Below, piece after piece: positions 51,144-59,615 of a stretch of 64,000 bases of DNA. The notes under the pieces are model-generated. The model worked only from the letters and a program-made list of their open reading frames with translations. It was not told the DNA's origin and did no database searches. Origin of the DNA: Agrobacterium vitis. Its GTDB lineage: Bacteria; Pseudomonadota; Alphaproteobacteria; Rhizobiales; Rhizobiaceae. The stretch covers positions 62,001 through 126,000 of the forward strand of contig NZ_CP118263.1 in the NCBI RefSeq assembly GCF_013337045.2, given 5' to 3'. Numbering within the stretch: the first letter of the stretch is position 1; the number at the start of each line of letters is the position of its first letter. The position numbers and the translations under genes were made by a program.

Positions 51144-51863
51144 ATGGATCTCTGTCTAATTTTCGGTCCAACTTGTACAGGAAAGACATCGACCGCGATA
51201 GCTCTTGCCCAGCAAACCGGGCAGCCAGTCCTTTCTCTCGACCGGATCCAATGCTGTCCTCAACTGTCAACCGGAAGCGGACGACCAACAGTGGAAGAAC
51301 TGAAGGGCACGACCCGTCTATACCTTGATGAGCAGCCTCTGGTGAAGGGTATCATCTCAGCCAAGCAAGCTCACGAGAGGCTGATCGCGGAGGTTTATAA
51401 TAATGAGGCTCACGGTGGGCTTATTCTTGAGGGAGGATCTATCTCGTTGCTCAAGTGCATGGTGCAGAGCAGTTATTGGAGCAACGATTTTCGTTGGCGT
51501 ATTATTCGCCACAAGTTAGCAGACGAGGAGACCTTCATCAAAGCGGCCAAGGCCAGAGTTAAGCAGATGTTGCGCCCCGCTGCAGGCCTTTCCATCATCC
51601 AAGAGCTGGTTCATCTTTGGAATCAGCCTCAACTGAGGCCCATACTGGAAGGGATCGATGGGTATCGATATGCTATGTTGTTTGCTAGCCAAAACCAGAT
51701 TACACCCGATATGCTATTGCAGCTTGGCGCAGACATGGAGGATAAGTTGGTGGAAGGAATAGCCCAGGAGTATCTCAGGTATGCTCGCCTGCAGGAGCAG
51801 GAATTCCCTTCAATTAACGCAGTCGCTTTCGAAGGATTCGAGGGTCATCCGTTCGGAATGTAA
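51144..51863 (+). CDS. ipt: Isopentenyl (dimethylallyl) transferase, cytokinin synthesis
   Basis: Ipt (tmr, gene 4) joins the isoprenoid side chain to AMP, the first step in cytokinin synthesis, within plant cells. The 239-residue protein follows known T-DNA Ipt nearly throughout. The P-loop is [10 protein letters not shown] at about residues 7-16, followed by [21 protein letters not shown] and [14 protein letters not shown] start at the ATG at 51144 ([10 protein letters not shown]); the in-frame ATG at 51081 adds 21 residues not found in the family. It ends FEGHPFGM, one residue short of some relatives. Confidence 0.95.
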   Translation: MDLCLIFGPTCTGKTSTAIALAQQTGQPVLSLDRIQCCPQLSTGSGRPTVEELKGTTRLYLDEQPLVKGIISAKQAHERLIAEVYNNEAHGGLILEGGSISLLKCMVQSSYWSNDFRWRIIRHKLADEETFIKAAKARVKQMLRPAAGLSIIQELVHLWNQPQLRPILEGIDGYRYAMLFASQNQITPDMLLQLGADMEDKLVEGIAQEYLRYARLQEQEFPSINAVAFEGFEGHPFGM

Positions 51864-51952
51864 TAGGATCTCCTGGCGCCCTGGGGATTCGCTATGTTTG
51901 CGATTGGCAACGACGAACAGCCCTATCCGATGAAGACAAAAATCGCAGAACG

Positions 51953-52001
51953 AGTTGGTGGAAGGGATAGCCCAAGAGTATCTCAGCTATGCTCGGCTGC
52001 A
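51953..52001 (+). repeat. Partial second copy of the ipt 3' end
   Basis: These bases repeat 51745-51793 inside ipt at an offset of 208 bases, with a few substitutions. They would encode [16 protein letters not shown] where ipt encodes [16 protein letters not shown]. The flanks do not obviously match. It is either the remnant of a second ipt-like gene or a local duplication, and it lies in the 3' untranslated region of ipt. Confidence 0.8.
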
Positions 52002-52362
52002 ACATCGCCGCTACGCAAAGCCAAAGATAGATCTATCTTTGCATAATAAAATACGATTAAGTATATTATGGAATGTTCGATTGGTATTCGTAGATGTTTT
52101 ATTGTTCATGGGCGTGTTTCATTGTGTATTGTATTCTCATAGTTTTGAAACGAGACGTTTCATAAATAAAATTACGCACGACTAATAATAGTAATAATAA
52201 TATGTGTTTGGGCCACAATTGCTGTATTTAGACCATATTAATTGCATTGCGAGAGACGAAAATGACGAATTTTATTTCGGTACTGGATGATATTAGAAAC
52301 ATGAAAAACAACAAGATTCAAAGCACGCGTTGATAGATTAAGTTTTCTGGTAACCGCGACAC
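52002..52362. other. Non-coding between ipt and 6b
   Basis: This AT-rich stretch holds the 3' regions of ipt and 6b, with AATAAA/AATAAT-like strings near 52040-52200. Gene 6a, usually found between ipt and 6b, is absent; no trace of it was recognised. Confidence 0.5.
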
Positions 52363-52983
52363 CTAACGTGTGAGATGGCACGATCCCAATGCGACAATGG
52401 GATAGTGAATGAGATCGGATAATTGGAACTCTCTCGTTTCCTCTTCCTCTTCCTCTTCCTCGTTTTCGATACCTTCGTTATCCTCTCCTTCCTCAACATA
52501 ATTACCTTGCCTGGCGTACCAACCATAACCTTGACCGCGGATTACATCAGTCCTGATCCGTATGAACAACTGGCTCATCAGGATCGCTAAAAAAAAGCCG
52601 TTTGTACTCGGACCGTGGTGGTAATTAACGAAGCCTCCTTGACCGCAACTCTGTTGCAAGATTGCGTTCATTTCTTGTGGATCCAATAGCCATGGGGGCA
52701 TTGCGGTAGCTACTGTCCCGAAGGCCGGAGAGTTGGACGGTAATAGGCGATTGAGACCACACAATTGCGCTGTTACTTCATCGACGTAAACATAGGTGAG
52801 CCTCTGGTCTGAAAGGAGATACTCGTCATCGTACTCATTTGGGTTAACAACGGAGCGGTTAAAGTATACGAGTTGTGACAGGGTGGATCTGAAATCGGTA
52901 CGAGCCTGGCGCAAGTGTTGACTCAACTCACTAACTCGTAGGATGCGTCTAAGATCGCGAACCTGCCAAGTAGGAACCGTCAT
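52363..52983 (-). CDS. 6b: T-DNA gene 6b oncoprotein
   Basis: 6b is a plant-nuclear oncoprotein of the RolB family that alters auxin/cytokinin responses and promotes callus. The 206-residue protein starts MTVPTWQVRDLRRILRVSEL and carries the hallmark acidic run (about residues 165-186, EEGEDNEGIENEEEEEEEE), the feature that separates 6b from other plast proteins and is tied to binding of host histone-like and transcription proteins. I start at the ATG at 52983; the frame is open for 45 codons upstream, but these do not match the family. Confidence 0.94.
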   Translation of the reverse strand: MTVPTWQVRDLRRILRVSELSQHLRQARTDFRSTLSQLVYFNRSVVNPNEYDDEYLLSDQRLTYVYVDEVTAQLCGLNRLLPSNSPAFGTVATAMPPWLLDPQEMNAILQQSCGQGGFVNYHHGPSTNGFFLAILMSQLFIRIRTDVIRGQGYGWYARQGNYVEEGEDNEGIENEEEEEEEETREFQLSDLIHYPIVALGSCHLTR

Positions 52984-53423
52984 TTCGTATATTGCCGATT
53001 TGCCGAGGGGCTGTGACAGAAATGGAGTGATGATTCGTGTTCTTATAGTGAATGGGCAAGCGATTGTGGCCGACTCGATAGCATTTTCACGAGTGCACTT
53101 GGTAGCCTCGTCAGGCAATCAGCGCGCAATAGTCGCCGCATGTGGAAATATTTCTCCAATCAGGCGCATTTTTCGCAAAATGTGTCATATTTTTTGTCTT
53201 TTTTGTCCCAAAAGTCGTGGATTGGGTAATTAGATCGCAGAATGTGGCAAATTCTACGCCGAACTGCTTTTTGACATTTACGCCCCAACTTTTTCTTCGG
53301 TGGACCACCGTCGGCACGAATTGTTTGTCTTTTTTAAAGAGCGCTTGGTGCAAATTTCAGATTTCAGAGAAGATATCTATTCCGTCTGAGGCAAGTTTTC
53401 TGCTTCTCAATTACAAGTTGGAA

Positions 53424-54119
53424 ATGGAATACAATCGTCCAATGTTCCGACCGAGATACGTCAAATTTGTATCTGATTCATCGTTGGGAGATTTCCGTCT
53501 TAGGGAATCTAGGGACGCATATGTAGGGTTTATCAATAGTACATTAGCTAGTGCTCAGAAAGTGTTGGAGGAATCAATTCTAAAAGCTAAGGTTTGCGCA
53601 GCCGACGGGAGGTTATCGCATTTTTCTGAAGCGCCGTGTCTGCAGGGTCCTTCTTTTGACACCTTGTATTCAGTGCTTCCCGGCACTGATTTGTGGTACG
53701 TCTACGGTAGTTCCGACCAAATTCATCGGTTTGTGGAGTGCGGAGAATTTTTGTGCACTACGGCTTCCAGATTTGTCGCCTGTACTGAATCGCCTTACAC
53801 CGACGGAGTGACATCCCAGACGATATGGAAATGGCACAACCAGATCTCACCTGGCTCTCGGCTTTCCCTGAAGGATGTGGAGGCGTTTTTCGCTTTCCTG
53901 CCGAATTTATCTTTTTTCAAGACGAACTATTCACTTCTCGAAATCCATGGCATGCATCAGCGCAAGTTTCTTGCCCCAATCCCAGGTTCACGGTTTAGAT
54001 GCGAAGTTGTCGCGTTTGGTGAGGCCTTTCCGCCGTCGCCTAAGCTCGTACCAGATGCGAAGATTGTCAGCGTTGAGAGGCTTTCTAAGTGGTCCTACGG
54101 TAGTTGTTTCCGGTGTTAG
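53424..54119 (+). CDS. RolB-like plast protein between 6b and nos
   Basis: The 231-residue protein is a member of the RolB/plast family. It has FRLRESRDAYVGFINSTLASA near residue 20, LWYVYGSSDQIHRFVECGEFL in the middle and AFFAFLPNLSFFKTNYSLLEIHG..RKFLAPI towards the end, a block also seen in the gene 5 product here. Nopaline T-DNAs carry plast genes d and e in this interval, so it may be one of them, but I cannot say which. The frame is open for 94 codons upstream of the chosen ATG at 53424 without family similarity. Function in the plant is probably on growth or hormone balance. Confidence 0.75.
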   Translation: MEYNRPMFRPRYVKFVSDSSLGDFRLRESRDAYVGFINSTLASAQKVLEESILKAKVCAADGRLSHFSEAPCLQGPSFDTLYSVLPGTDLWYVYGSSDQIHRFVECGEFLCTTASRFVACTESPYTDGVTSQTIWKWHNQISPGSRLSLKDVEAFFAFLPNLSFFKTNYSLLEIHGMHQRKFLAPIPGSRFRCEVVAFGEAFPPSPKLVPDAKIVSVERLSKWSYGSCFRC

Positions 54120-54544
54120 ATTAGCGCAGAGTGTTGATTGCGGATGTGTATTGCTTTTCAAATATTAATGTTAACTGAATCTTGAGTGTGTTTTTAACGT
54201 TATATTATATCATGGGGTTTTTGTATTGTAATATAAAGTAATTCCGGATGTGATAATTAGTAGTTAAGAATGTCTGTGTGAGGTGATTTCCTCTAGGAAA
54301 AAATTTGCTTTTATACGAAATTAACATCCTCTATTTTGTTGCTAGATCAATATAGAAAACATAAAAATAACAAAGTCGAAAGCACAAAAAACACATCTGA
54401 TAAGAAAAAAACGCGTTACATATTACATGAATATGATAATTCAACAGAAAATATATTAGATGCATCGCAATACGGTGATAGGGGTGCGGCCTTATGGAAC
54501 TTTATTACAGGAGGTTGGAACGAACTGCTTGGCGCACGTCTTCT
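54120..54544. other. Non-coding between plast gene and nos
   Basis: The stretch is very AT-rich and would hold both 3' ends. A plus-strand frame at 54336-54668 runs antisense into nos, has biased composition and is not considered a gene. Confidence 0.5.
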
Positions 54545-55783
54545 TTACTTCATCTTCTCGTCCTTAACAAATATGGTGGCACCAAAGCGGATCAAGTCTC
54601 CTGACCTGAAGTTACCAATCACGCTGGATGTTTTGTCAGTTGGCGGAAAGTTTCCTTTTCCCGCATGAATAATATTGATGAACGCGCGGGTGAGGGGCAT
54701 CTCGATTTTGGTAATAGTTGCAATTGCCGCGATATCCTCCAATGAGCATAATTCCTCAGAAAAATAACGATGTTCCATGTTGTCAGGGCATGCATAATGC
54801 ACGTTATGAGGTGATGGTGCGAGGCAATATTCCCTTAGGGTCGCATAATCAGTGCCATATTCATCGTTGCATTCCTGCAAGAGAGAATTGAGATGCAACC
54901 CACACGCTTTGGCAACCTTCCGGCGCTCTTGGTCTATCTGCTCTTGGACCTTGCAAACGTAAGTGTTGGATCCTTCACCATAAAAGAAAAAGCCCGTCTC
55001 GGCTCGTGGGGTTCGCTCGTCTAGTTCAAGAAGCCACTGCTCAGCTCTTTTGGTAAGGGAATTGACAGGGTCGCGCAGCCTTCCGATGTTCATGACAGCG
55101 GCAACCGCATGAGTGATATAGTTGGAAAAGAACAGCACCTGCAATGGTGGGATGGGGATGATCCTAGCCGTAAATAGCTGGGCGAAGATGATCTTGATAT
55201 CTTCGGGTAGATCGATGACGCCAACATCATTTCGATGAATTGGGAAACACGACAGTCCGAAAGAAGCTTTCATTTCCTTAATGTTGACCTTACATTTTTT
55301 TTTATCCGATAGCTTAGACGTTGTGGGCGAATTATCCGTCTCGAGTATTCGCTTGCATTGCAGTTGCCTCTCGTACTTCATGGAAAAGCCATGGCCGCAG
55401 ACGACGAGAATATCCTTTTCTGCGAGTTCACCGTTGAAGTTGGCGAGTTCACTGACGAAGCTGTCGTGAACGTCCGCACGGGTGACAATAATCAGTAGAT
55501 GGCTGGAGCGAATAACTGCGAGCAGATCATCAGAGGCTGAGACCGTAAATGAACCGTTGATCACTCCCTCGGTGGTGACGACTCCTTCATTGGCTTTGAT
55601 TGCTGAGATCGATCCTGGATGATCCGCTGGTGCCCACAGAGCCGTGGAAACGTGCCGAGAGGCGAACCAAGCCGCTAATGCAGTCCCAGCGTGACCAGAA
55701 CCGAGGACCCCTACAGTCAAGGGAAGGGGATGATGACCTGCGGCGGGAACAGGTAGAGAAGTTGAGGATGAAGCGAGAGCCAT
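54545..55783 (-). CDS. nos: Nopaline synthase
   Basis: Nos condenses arginine and 2-oxoglutarate with NADPH to nopaline in the tumour. The 412-residue protein is very close to the known enzyme (TVGVLGSGHAGTALAAWFAS with the NAD(P)-binding glycines at residues 28-33, then LWAPADHPGSISAIKANEGV, GFFFYGEGSNTYVC). It belongs to the octopine dehydrogenase family. The start at 55783 (MALASSSTSLP) follows the known protein; the frame extends 45 codons further upstream without similarity. Its plant promoter elements are retained. The genes for nopaline use (noc) are not in this window. Confidence 0.96.
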   Translation of the reverse strand: MALASSSTSLPVPAAGHHPLPLTVGVLGSGHAGTALAAWFASRHVSTALWAPADHPGSISAIKANEGVVTTEGVINGSFTVSASDDLLAVIRSSHLLIIVTRADVHDSFVSELANFNGELAEKDILVVCGHGFSMKYERQLQCKRILETDNSPTTSKLSDKKKCKVNIKEMKASFGLSCFPIHRNDVGVIDLPEDIKIIFAQLFTARIIPIPPLQVLFFSNYITHAVAAVMNIGRLRDPVNSLTKRAEQWLLELDERTPRAETGFFFYGEGSNTYVCKVQEQIDQERRKVAKACGLHLNSLLQECNDEYGTDYATLREYCLAPSPHNVHYACPDNMEHRYFSEELCSLEDIAAIATITKIEMPLTRAFINIIHAGKGNFPPTDKTSSVIGNFRSGDLIRFGATIFVKDEKMK

Positions 55784-55838
55784 TGTCGAATATTTTGGTT
55801 GAGAGAGAATATGAGATATCTGATTGAGTTCCGAAAGG

Positions 55839-55846
55839 AATTTATG
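55839..55846 (-). promoter_or_regulatory. nos TATA-like element
   Basis: The minus strand reads CATAAATT about 60 bases before the nos ATG, at the place and with the sequence of the TATA element in the known nos promoter. The leader after it (TCATATTCTCTCTCAACC) also resembles the known nos leader. Confidence 0.7.
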
Positions 55847-55929
55847 TGGAACGTCAGTTGCGTTGTGGCAAGAAACTCTTGCTGGCTGACAGTGATCTGA
55901 GGCGACTTTTGTACGCACAATAGTGGTTT

Positions 55930-55950
55930 CTGACGTATGTGCTTAGCTCA
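55930..55950 (-). promoter_or_regulatory. nos as-1/ocs-like enhancer element
   Basis: On the minus strand these bases read TGAGCTAAGCACATACGTCA plus G, the bipartite element of the nos promoter bound by plant TGA-type bZIP factors and responsive to auxin, wounding and salicylate. It lies about 150 bases upstream of the nos start. Its full conservation suggests that the promoter works in plants. Confidence 0.88.
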
Positions 55951-56124
55951 TTAAAGCTCTAGCAGCCGGCGGCTGAGTGACTCCTTCAACTTTAAAGTTC
56001 AATCCATCCCAAAATTAAAACGGCTTGTCCAACGTCATCGCCCGGGTCAATAGCGTGGCTGCCTTAAATTTTGCGCTCCTGATCTGTTCGTCATTTTCCG
56101 TAATCAATTGTAAATATCAGCGTT

Positions 56125-56149
56125 TGACAGGATATATTGGCGGGTAAAC
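56125..56149 (+). other. T-DNA right border (25 bp)
   Basis: The bases begin TGACAGGATATATTGGCG and end GGTAAAC, identical to the well-known nopaline right border. VirD1/VirD2 nick here to start T-strand synthesis leftward through nos. The border lies 342 bases upstream of the nos ATG. Confidence 0.97.
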
Positions 56150-56178
56150 CTAAGAGAAAAGAGCATTTATTAGAATAT

Positions 56179-56190
56179 TTGTATGTTTGT
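56179..56190 (+). promoter_or_regulatory. Overdrive-like sequence
   Basis: TTGTATGTTTGT, 30 bases outside the right border, matches the core of overdrive (TGTATGTTTGTTTG), the transfer enhancer recognised by VirC1/VirC2. A second TTCGTTTGTTTG run follows at about 56217-56228. Position and orientation are as expected. Confidence 0.7.
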
Positions 56191-56205
56191 AAGGGCGTGA
56201 AAGAC

Positions 56206-56743
56206 TCACTCGATCGTTCGTTTGTTTGTGCGTGCCCCATAGAGCCCGTTCTGGATGCTTGACGGTCGACGCGCTATTGGCGTCTCTTCAACTTGCCAAA
56301 GTTCGGAAAGCCTGACGACGCAATACCGCTCGAACGTTTTCACCATCAGAGTCAACCTTATGCAGCCTGAACGGTCGCACGCGCGCAAAACCATGGTAGA
56401 CGGCTGTCTCCACCGCTGCGACCGGCGAAATCTGGTAGGCTGATCCAGCCAGCTGAATTTTTCCACCTTCGATACGGTTGCTGAACGGGGCAAGGATCCC
56501 ATTCCTCACGCCATTCTGCGATTGCAGCTCTTCGATATCCCGATAGCCGTCGACGATACTTTCGCCTTCCTGTCCATCGGCACTGACAGTTCGCCAATCG
56601 AGAAGTGTCGCCCCGACCAATGCAATCCGGGCTCGATAACCGCGACCGGGGACCTCTATCGCATCGATGCCGGATACCATTGTCGTCAAGACCGATGTTA
56701 GGTCCGGGTTGTTCTTTGTGCCGAGCAATCTTCTCTCTCTCAT
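56206..56743 (-). pseudogene. Aldose 1-epimerase (GalM-like) remnant
   Basis: The frame from about 56743 gives the first third of a mutarotase-like protein: GYRARIALVGATLLDWRT, then QNGVRNGILAPFSNRIEGGKIQLAGSAYQI. After about 56430 the similarity is lost and a stop follows at 56288, where about 290 residues should remain. The gene is thus truncated on its 3' side close to the right border, as if cut by the arrival of the T-DNA region. Confidence 0.6.
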
Positions 56744-56780
56744 ATTAGTGGCTAACCAGGAGACCTTGAATTTTTCTCCG

Positions 56781-58412
56781 CTACCGGTCGATCCTAGTAA
56801 GGAGGCGACTTTCGCCGAGAAGCCCCTGCTCATCCATGATCGGATGGGCGACCGACGTTATGTGCGCGTTGATCCGTTTGAGGTCGCGCAAAATGTCGAG
56901 ATGCAGGGAGCTTGTCTGGAGACTTTCGACGCGACCGGCCCGGAGACGCTCAAGATGGCGCTCCGCCGATCGCTTCTCCATCCTGCGCACATCGATCTTT
57001 CGCTCCATCAGCTGTCGCGCAAGACCCGCATCACGGGTCATCAGGATAGTCTGAGCGATACGGAGATTATCGATGGTGAGTTGGAACAGCTGCTGCAGTT
57101 CAGCAAATCCATCCTCGGAGAAATTCAGGCCCTGACCAACCTTTTTAGTCACTTCAGGCAATAGGCCTTTTTCGATGATGTCGCCGATATGTTCGAGGTT
57201 AATCGCGTAGTCGATTATGACAATCGACCGCCGGCCCTCCTCGTCAGATAATCCATTGCGGCCAAGCTTGGATAGATAGACCTTGATCTCCTGTTGTATT
57301 CGGTCGACCTGGCGCTCAAGCGCGGGAAGCTCAGTCAAACCCGCAGCATCATTCTGTTCGAAGGCGTTGGAAGCCCGCAACAACATTTTTTCAACGAGAT
57401 CGCCGACGCCCAGCACCTCCCGCGCCGCGCTGGTGAGCGCAACGAGCGGCGTCGAAAGTTCATCCTGATCGAGGAATTTCGGTCCGTTTTCCGGCTGGAT
57501 CCTGTCCGGGATGATTTTTGCCATCCGGGCTGATAGAAAGCGCGAGCACGGCCAGGCTATAGCGGCCAAAGCAATATTAAAGGCAAGATGGGCATCAACG
57601 GGAAGCTTTGACGCGGGTAGCGGCAGAAGTGATAGTAAATTTGCAAACTGCTCAGCGAATGGAAGGGTCAGGAGACAGCCGATCCCTCGAACAATTAGGT
57701 TTCCAAGCGCTACGCGTTTGGCTGCGGCCGAACCTGACAGAGTGGCAATCACCGGCGGGATCGCACCTCCCAGATTCGCGCCGAGAATGAGCGCGACAGT
57801 CAGGCCACCTGAAAGCATCCCGGTTGAGGCCAATGACAGAACAAGGATGACGGCCGCTAGGCTAGATGACGAAATGAATGCGATGGCCGCGGAAAGCAGC
57901 ATTGCGACCGGCAAGGCATTGTCGAGTAGGCCGATAAAAGCTGCAAGCGCCCGCGAATGTCGAAGTGGTTCCGTCGCGCTACTGAGCAAATGAAGAGATA
58001 GCAGCATGATTGCGACGCCGATCAAAGCCGCGCCGGCGCCTTGGCGTGGGACTGACCTACTCCGATGGAGTACGATTCCAGCCGAAAGCAGCAGTGGGGA
58101 TACCCATTCGATCCCGGTCGCAACAATCCATGCCGTGACGGCTGTTCCGATGTTCGCACCGAGGAGCACGACTTGCGCCATCCGCGGCTTGATCAGTTCG
58201 CGCTCGACAAAGGAAGAAACCATGAGAGCCGTTGCGGTCGAACTTTGCAACGCGACTGTCGCAAGGAAACCCGAGAGCAGGGAGCGCAGGCTCGTGCGCG
58301 TGCCTGTCGCAAGTCCCGTTCTCAACCTTGCTCCGAGCGCGCGCGTGGCGCCGTCCTTTACCAATGACAGGCCGAACAGCAAAAGCGCGATAGCGCCGAA
58401 CAGATTGATCAT
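56781..58412 (-). CDS. Na/Pi-cotransporter family protein with PhoU-like domain
   Basis: The 543-residue protein is of the NptA/YjbB group, which moves phosphate with sodium across the inner membrane. It opens INLFGAIALLLFGLSLVKDG and holds the two inverted Na/Pi repeats with the signature QSSTATALMVSSFV near residue 56 and SSSSLAAVILVLSLA near residue 190. Around eight membrane segments precede a cytoplasmic helical PhoU-like domain from about residue 340 (VGDLVEKMLLRA, INLEHIGDIIEKGLL). I prefer the ATG at 58412 to the TTG at 58430. The agrocinopines contain phosphate, so phosphate handling beside the acc genes may be meaningful. Confidence 0.88.
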   Translation of the reverse strand: MINLFGAIALLLFGLSLVKDGATRALGARLRTGLATGTRTSLRSLLSGFLATVALQSSTATALMVSSFVERELIKPRMAQVVLLGANIGTAVTAWIVATGIEWVSPLLLSAGIVLHRSRSVPRQGAGAALIGVAIMLLSLHLLSSATEPLRHSRALAAFIGLLDNALPVAMLLSAAIAFISSSSLAAVILVLSLASTGMLSGGLTVALILGANLGGAIPPVIATLSGSAAAKRVALGNLIVRGIGCLLTLPFAEQFANLLSLLPLPASKLPVDAHLAFNIALAAIAWPCSRFLSARMAKIIPDRIQPENGPKFLDQDELSTPLVALTSAAREVLGVGDLVEKMLLRASNAFEQNDAAGLTELPALERQVDRIQQEIKVYLSKLGRNGLSDEEGRRSIVIIDYAINLEHIGDIIEKGLLPEVTKKVGQGLNFSEDGFAELQQLFQLTIDNLRIAQTILMTRDAGLARQLMERKIDVRRMEKRSAERHLERLRAGRVESLQTSSLHLDILRDLKRINAHITSVAHPIMDEQGLLGESRLLTRIDR

Positions 58413-58630
58413 GACGAGCGTAGAGCCCAACAGTTAATCCCCTCTTTCGGTTTGACGGGACCCATGGTCATATGTGCGATCCCCTGACGCCGAAGGGGAA
58501 CCGCACCGAGCAAACATGTGGTGGACAGCGCGGGAGGAACGCCGTCCACCAACATCCTGTCGCTCTCGCCGCTTCGACAGGACTGAAATCATGGCTCCTC
58601 CATCGATGAGCTGTAGTCTGGGCGTCTCCC

Positions 58631-59605
58631 TCATTTGGATTGAAACTCCAGCCGCAGCCTGTAGCCACGGCTTTCGCCAGGCCCGAGCTTGCTACCGTCG
58701 ACTGGTCGAAGATCTGATCGAGGTTCGATCCCAAGTGCAAATACGCCGGACTGATAGGCACGCCAGGTAGCAAACCTCGGGAGCGCTTGTTGATCATAGG
58801 TGAGGGAGAGCGAGAAACCGCATCGCTCGTTCTCAAGAACAATTGGCATGTCATGCGGAGTCACACGGCAGTCGACATGATCCACCTTCTCACCGAAATC
58901 ATCATGCGGGATCGGCGGGGTCGAGTTGATCTGTGTTAGTACAGCTTCTGGAAGCCCTCTTATCGTCAAACTGTCGTCCAAGAATGGATATCCGACATTG
59001 AAGTGGTACAAAATAGCGTGGTCGGATGGCCGAAAACTTCTATTCGTCACGGTGTCTTCGATGAATACGACAGGTTCGAATACCGGCACGGTTATCTTGC
59101 GGTGCAGTTCCAAGACCTCTCCGAAAACAGTTGATTGCCGTACGGTTCCCTCGCAGATGATGACCAGTGTCTCGACGTCGACACCGTATCGATTCAGTCG
59201 CGCCTTTTCTGACGAGATCCGACCGTGCTGCGGTAGGCGGCGTGTCTTGAAATTTGGATATCCGTAATGCGTAACATCGGCCTCATGAGGCTTGCTGTAC
59301 TGATCCAGACCGCAGGTCACGAGGAACCCATCGAAATTGCGGAAGAAGCCCAGTCCTTCCTCCGAATCCGGGTCATGTGGCGAGAACGGCAGTTGATTGG
59401 GCGAGTGCCACCCGACATTCACCCCTTTGAACGACAGGGATGACAAGTCGAAACCACGATCGACCGAGATCTCGAATCCGACGCCGGCTCCATTCCTGGC
59501 AACGATAAGACGTTGTCCCCTGCCAGGGCCGTCTTGCAGTGTTAAGAGCCTAGCGTCGGCAACCGAACGGAGGTCTGCGGTTCGGCGGAGCAAATCCATG
59601 TCCAT
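58631..59605 (-). CDS. DUF4432 / aldose-epimerase-like protein
   Basis: The 324-residue protein has the beta-sandwich pattern of DUF4432 (galactose-mutarotase-like) proteins: DGPGRGQRLIVARNGAGVGFEISVDRGFDL, NQLPFSPHDPDSEEGLGFFRNFDGFLVTCGLDQ and the sugar-site-like FNVGYPFLDD. The probable role is epimerisation or binding of a sugar. It ends near 58631 with RGYRLRLEFQ. Ten bases separate it from the Nudix gene upstream, so they form an operon. The arabinose released from agrocinopine is a candidate substrate, but this is inference. Confidence 0.8.
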   Translation of the reverse strand: MDMDLLRRTADLRSVADARLLTLQDGPGRGQRLIVARNGAGVGFEISVDRGFDLSSLSFKGVNVGWHSPNQLPFSPHDPDSEEGLGFFRNFDGFLVTCGLDQYSKPHEADVTHYGYPNFKTRRLPQHGRISSEKARLNRYGVDVETLVIICEGTVRQSTVFGEVLELHRKITVPVFEPVVFIEDTVTNRSFRPSDHAILYHFNVGYPFLDDSLTIRGLPEAVLTQINSTPPIPHDDFGEKVDHVDCRVTPHDMPIVLENERCGFSLSLTYDQQALPRFATWRAYQSGVFALGIEPRSDLRPVDGSKLGPGESRGYRLRLEFQSK

Positions 59606-59615
59606 CAACTGGTCC

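Larger units (their letters stand above)
43168..56149. mobile_element. T-DNA, nopaline/agrocinopine type, about 13 kb
   Basis: The segment between the two direct 25-bp borders is transferred to plants. It is markedly AT-rich between genes and has plant-style promoters in place of bacterial RBSs. Gene order from the left is acs, 5, iaaH, iaaM, ipt, 6b, a plast gene and nos. Gene 6a is missing, and the extra genes that make the classical nopaline T-DNA about 22 kb long (such as a, b, c) are not seen. Confidence 0.92.

Noticed and set aside
50951..51328. Plus-strand frame of 125 codons before and into ipt
   Set aside because: It runs into ipt in the wrong frame and shows no similarity; ipt itself explains the open sequence.
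53142..53423. N-terminal extension of the plast gene by 94 codons
   Set aside because: The extension is hydrophobic and unlike plast proteins; the ATG at 53424 gives the usual length of about 230 residues.
54336..54668. Plus-strand frame of 110 codons between the plast gene and nos
   Set aside because: It is Asn/Lys-rich, as expected of random AT-rich DNA, and its second half is antisense to nos.
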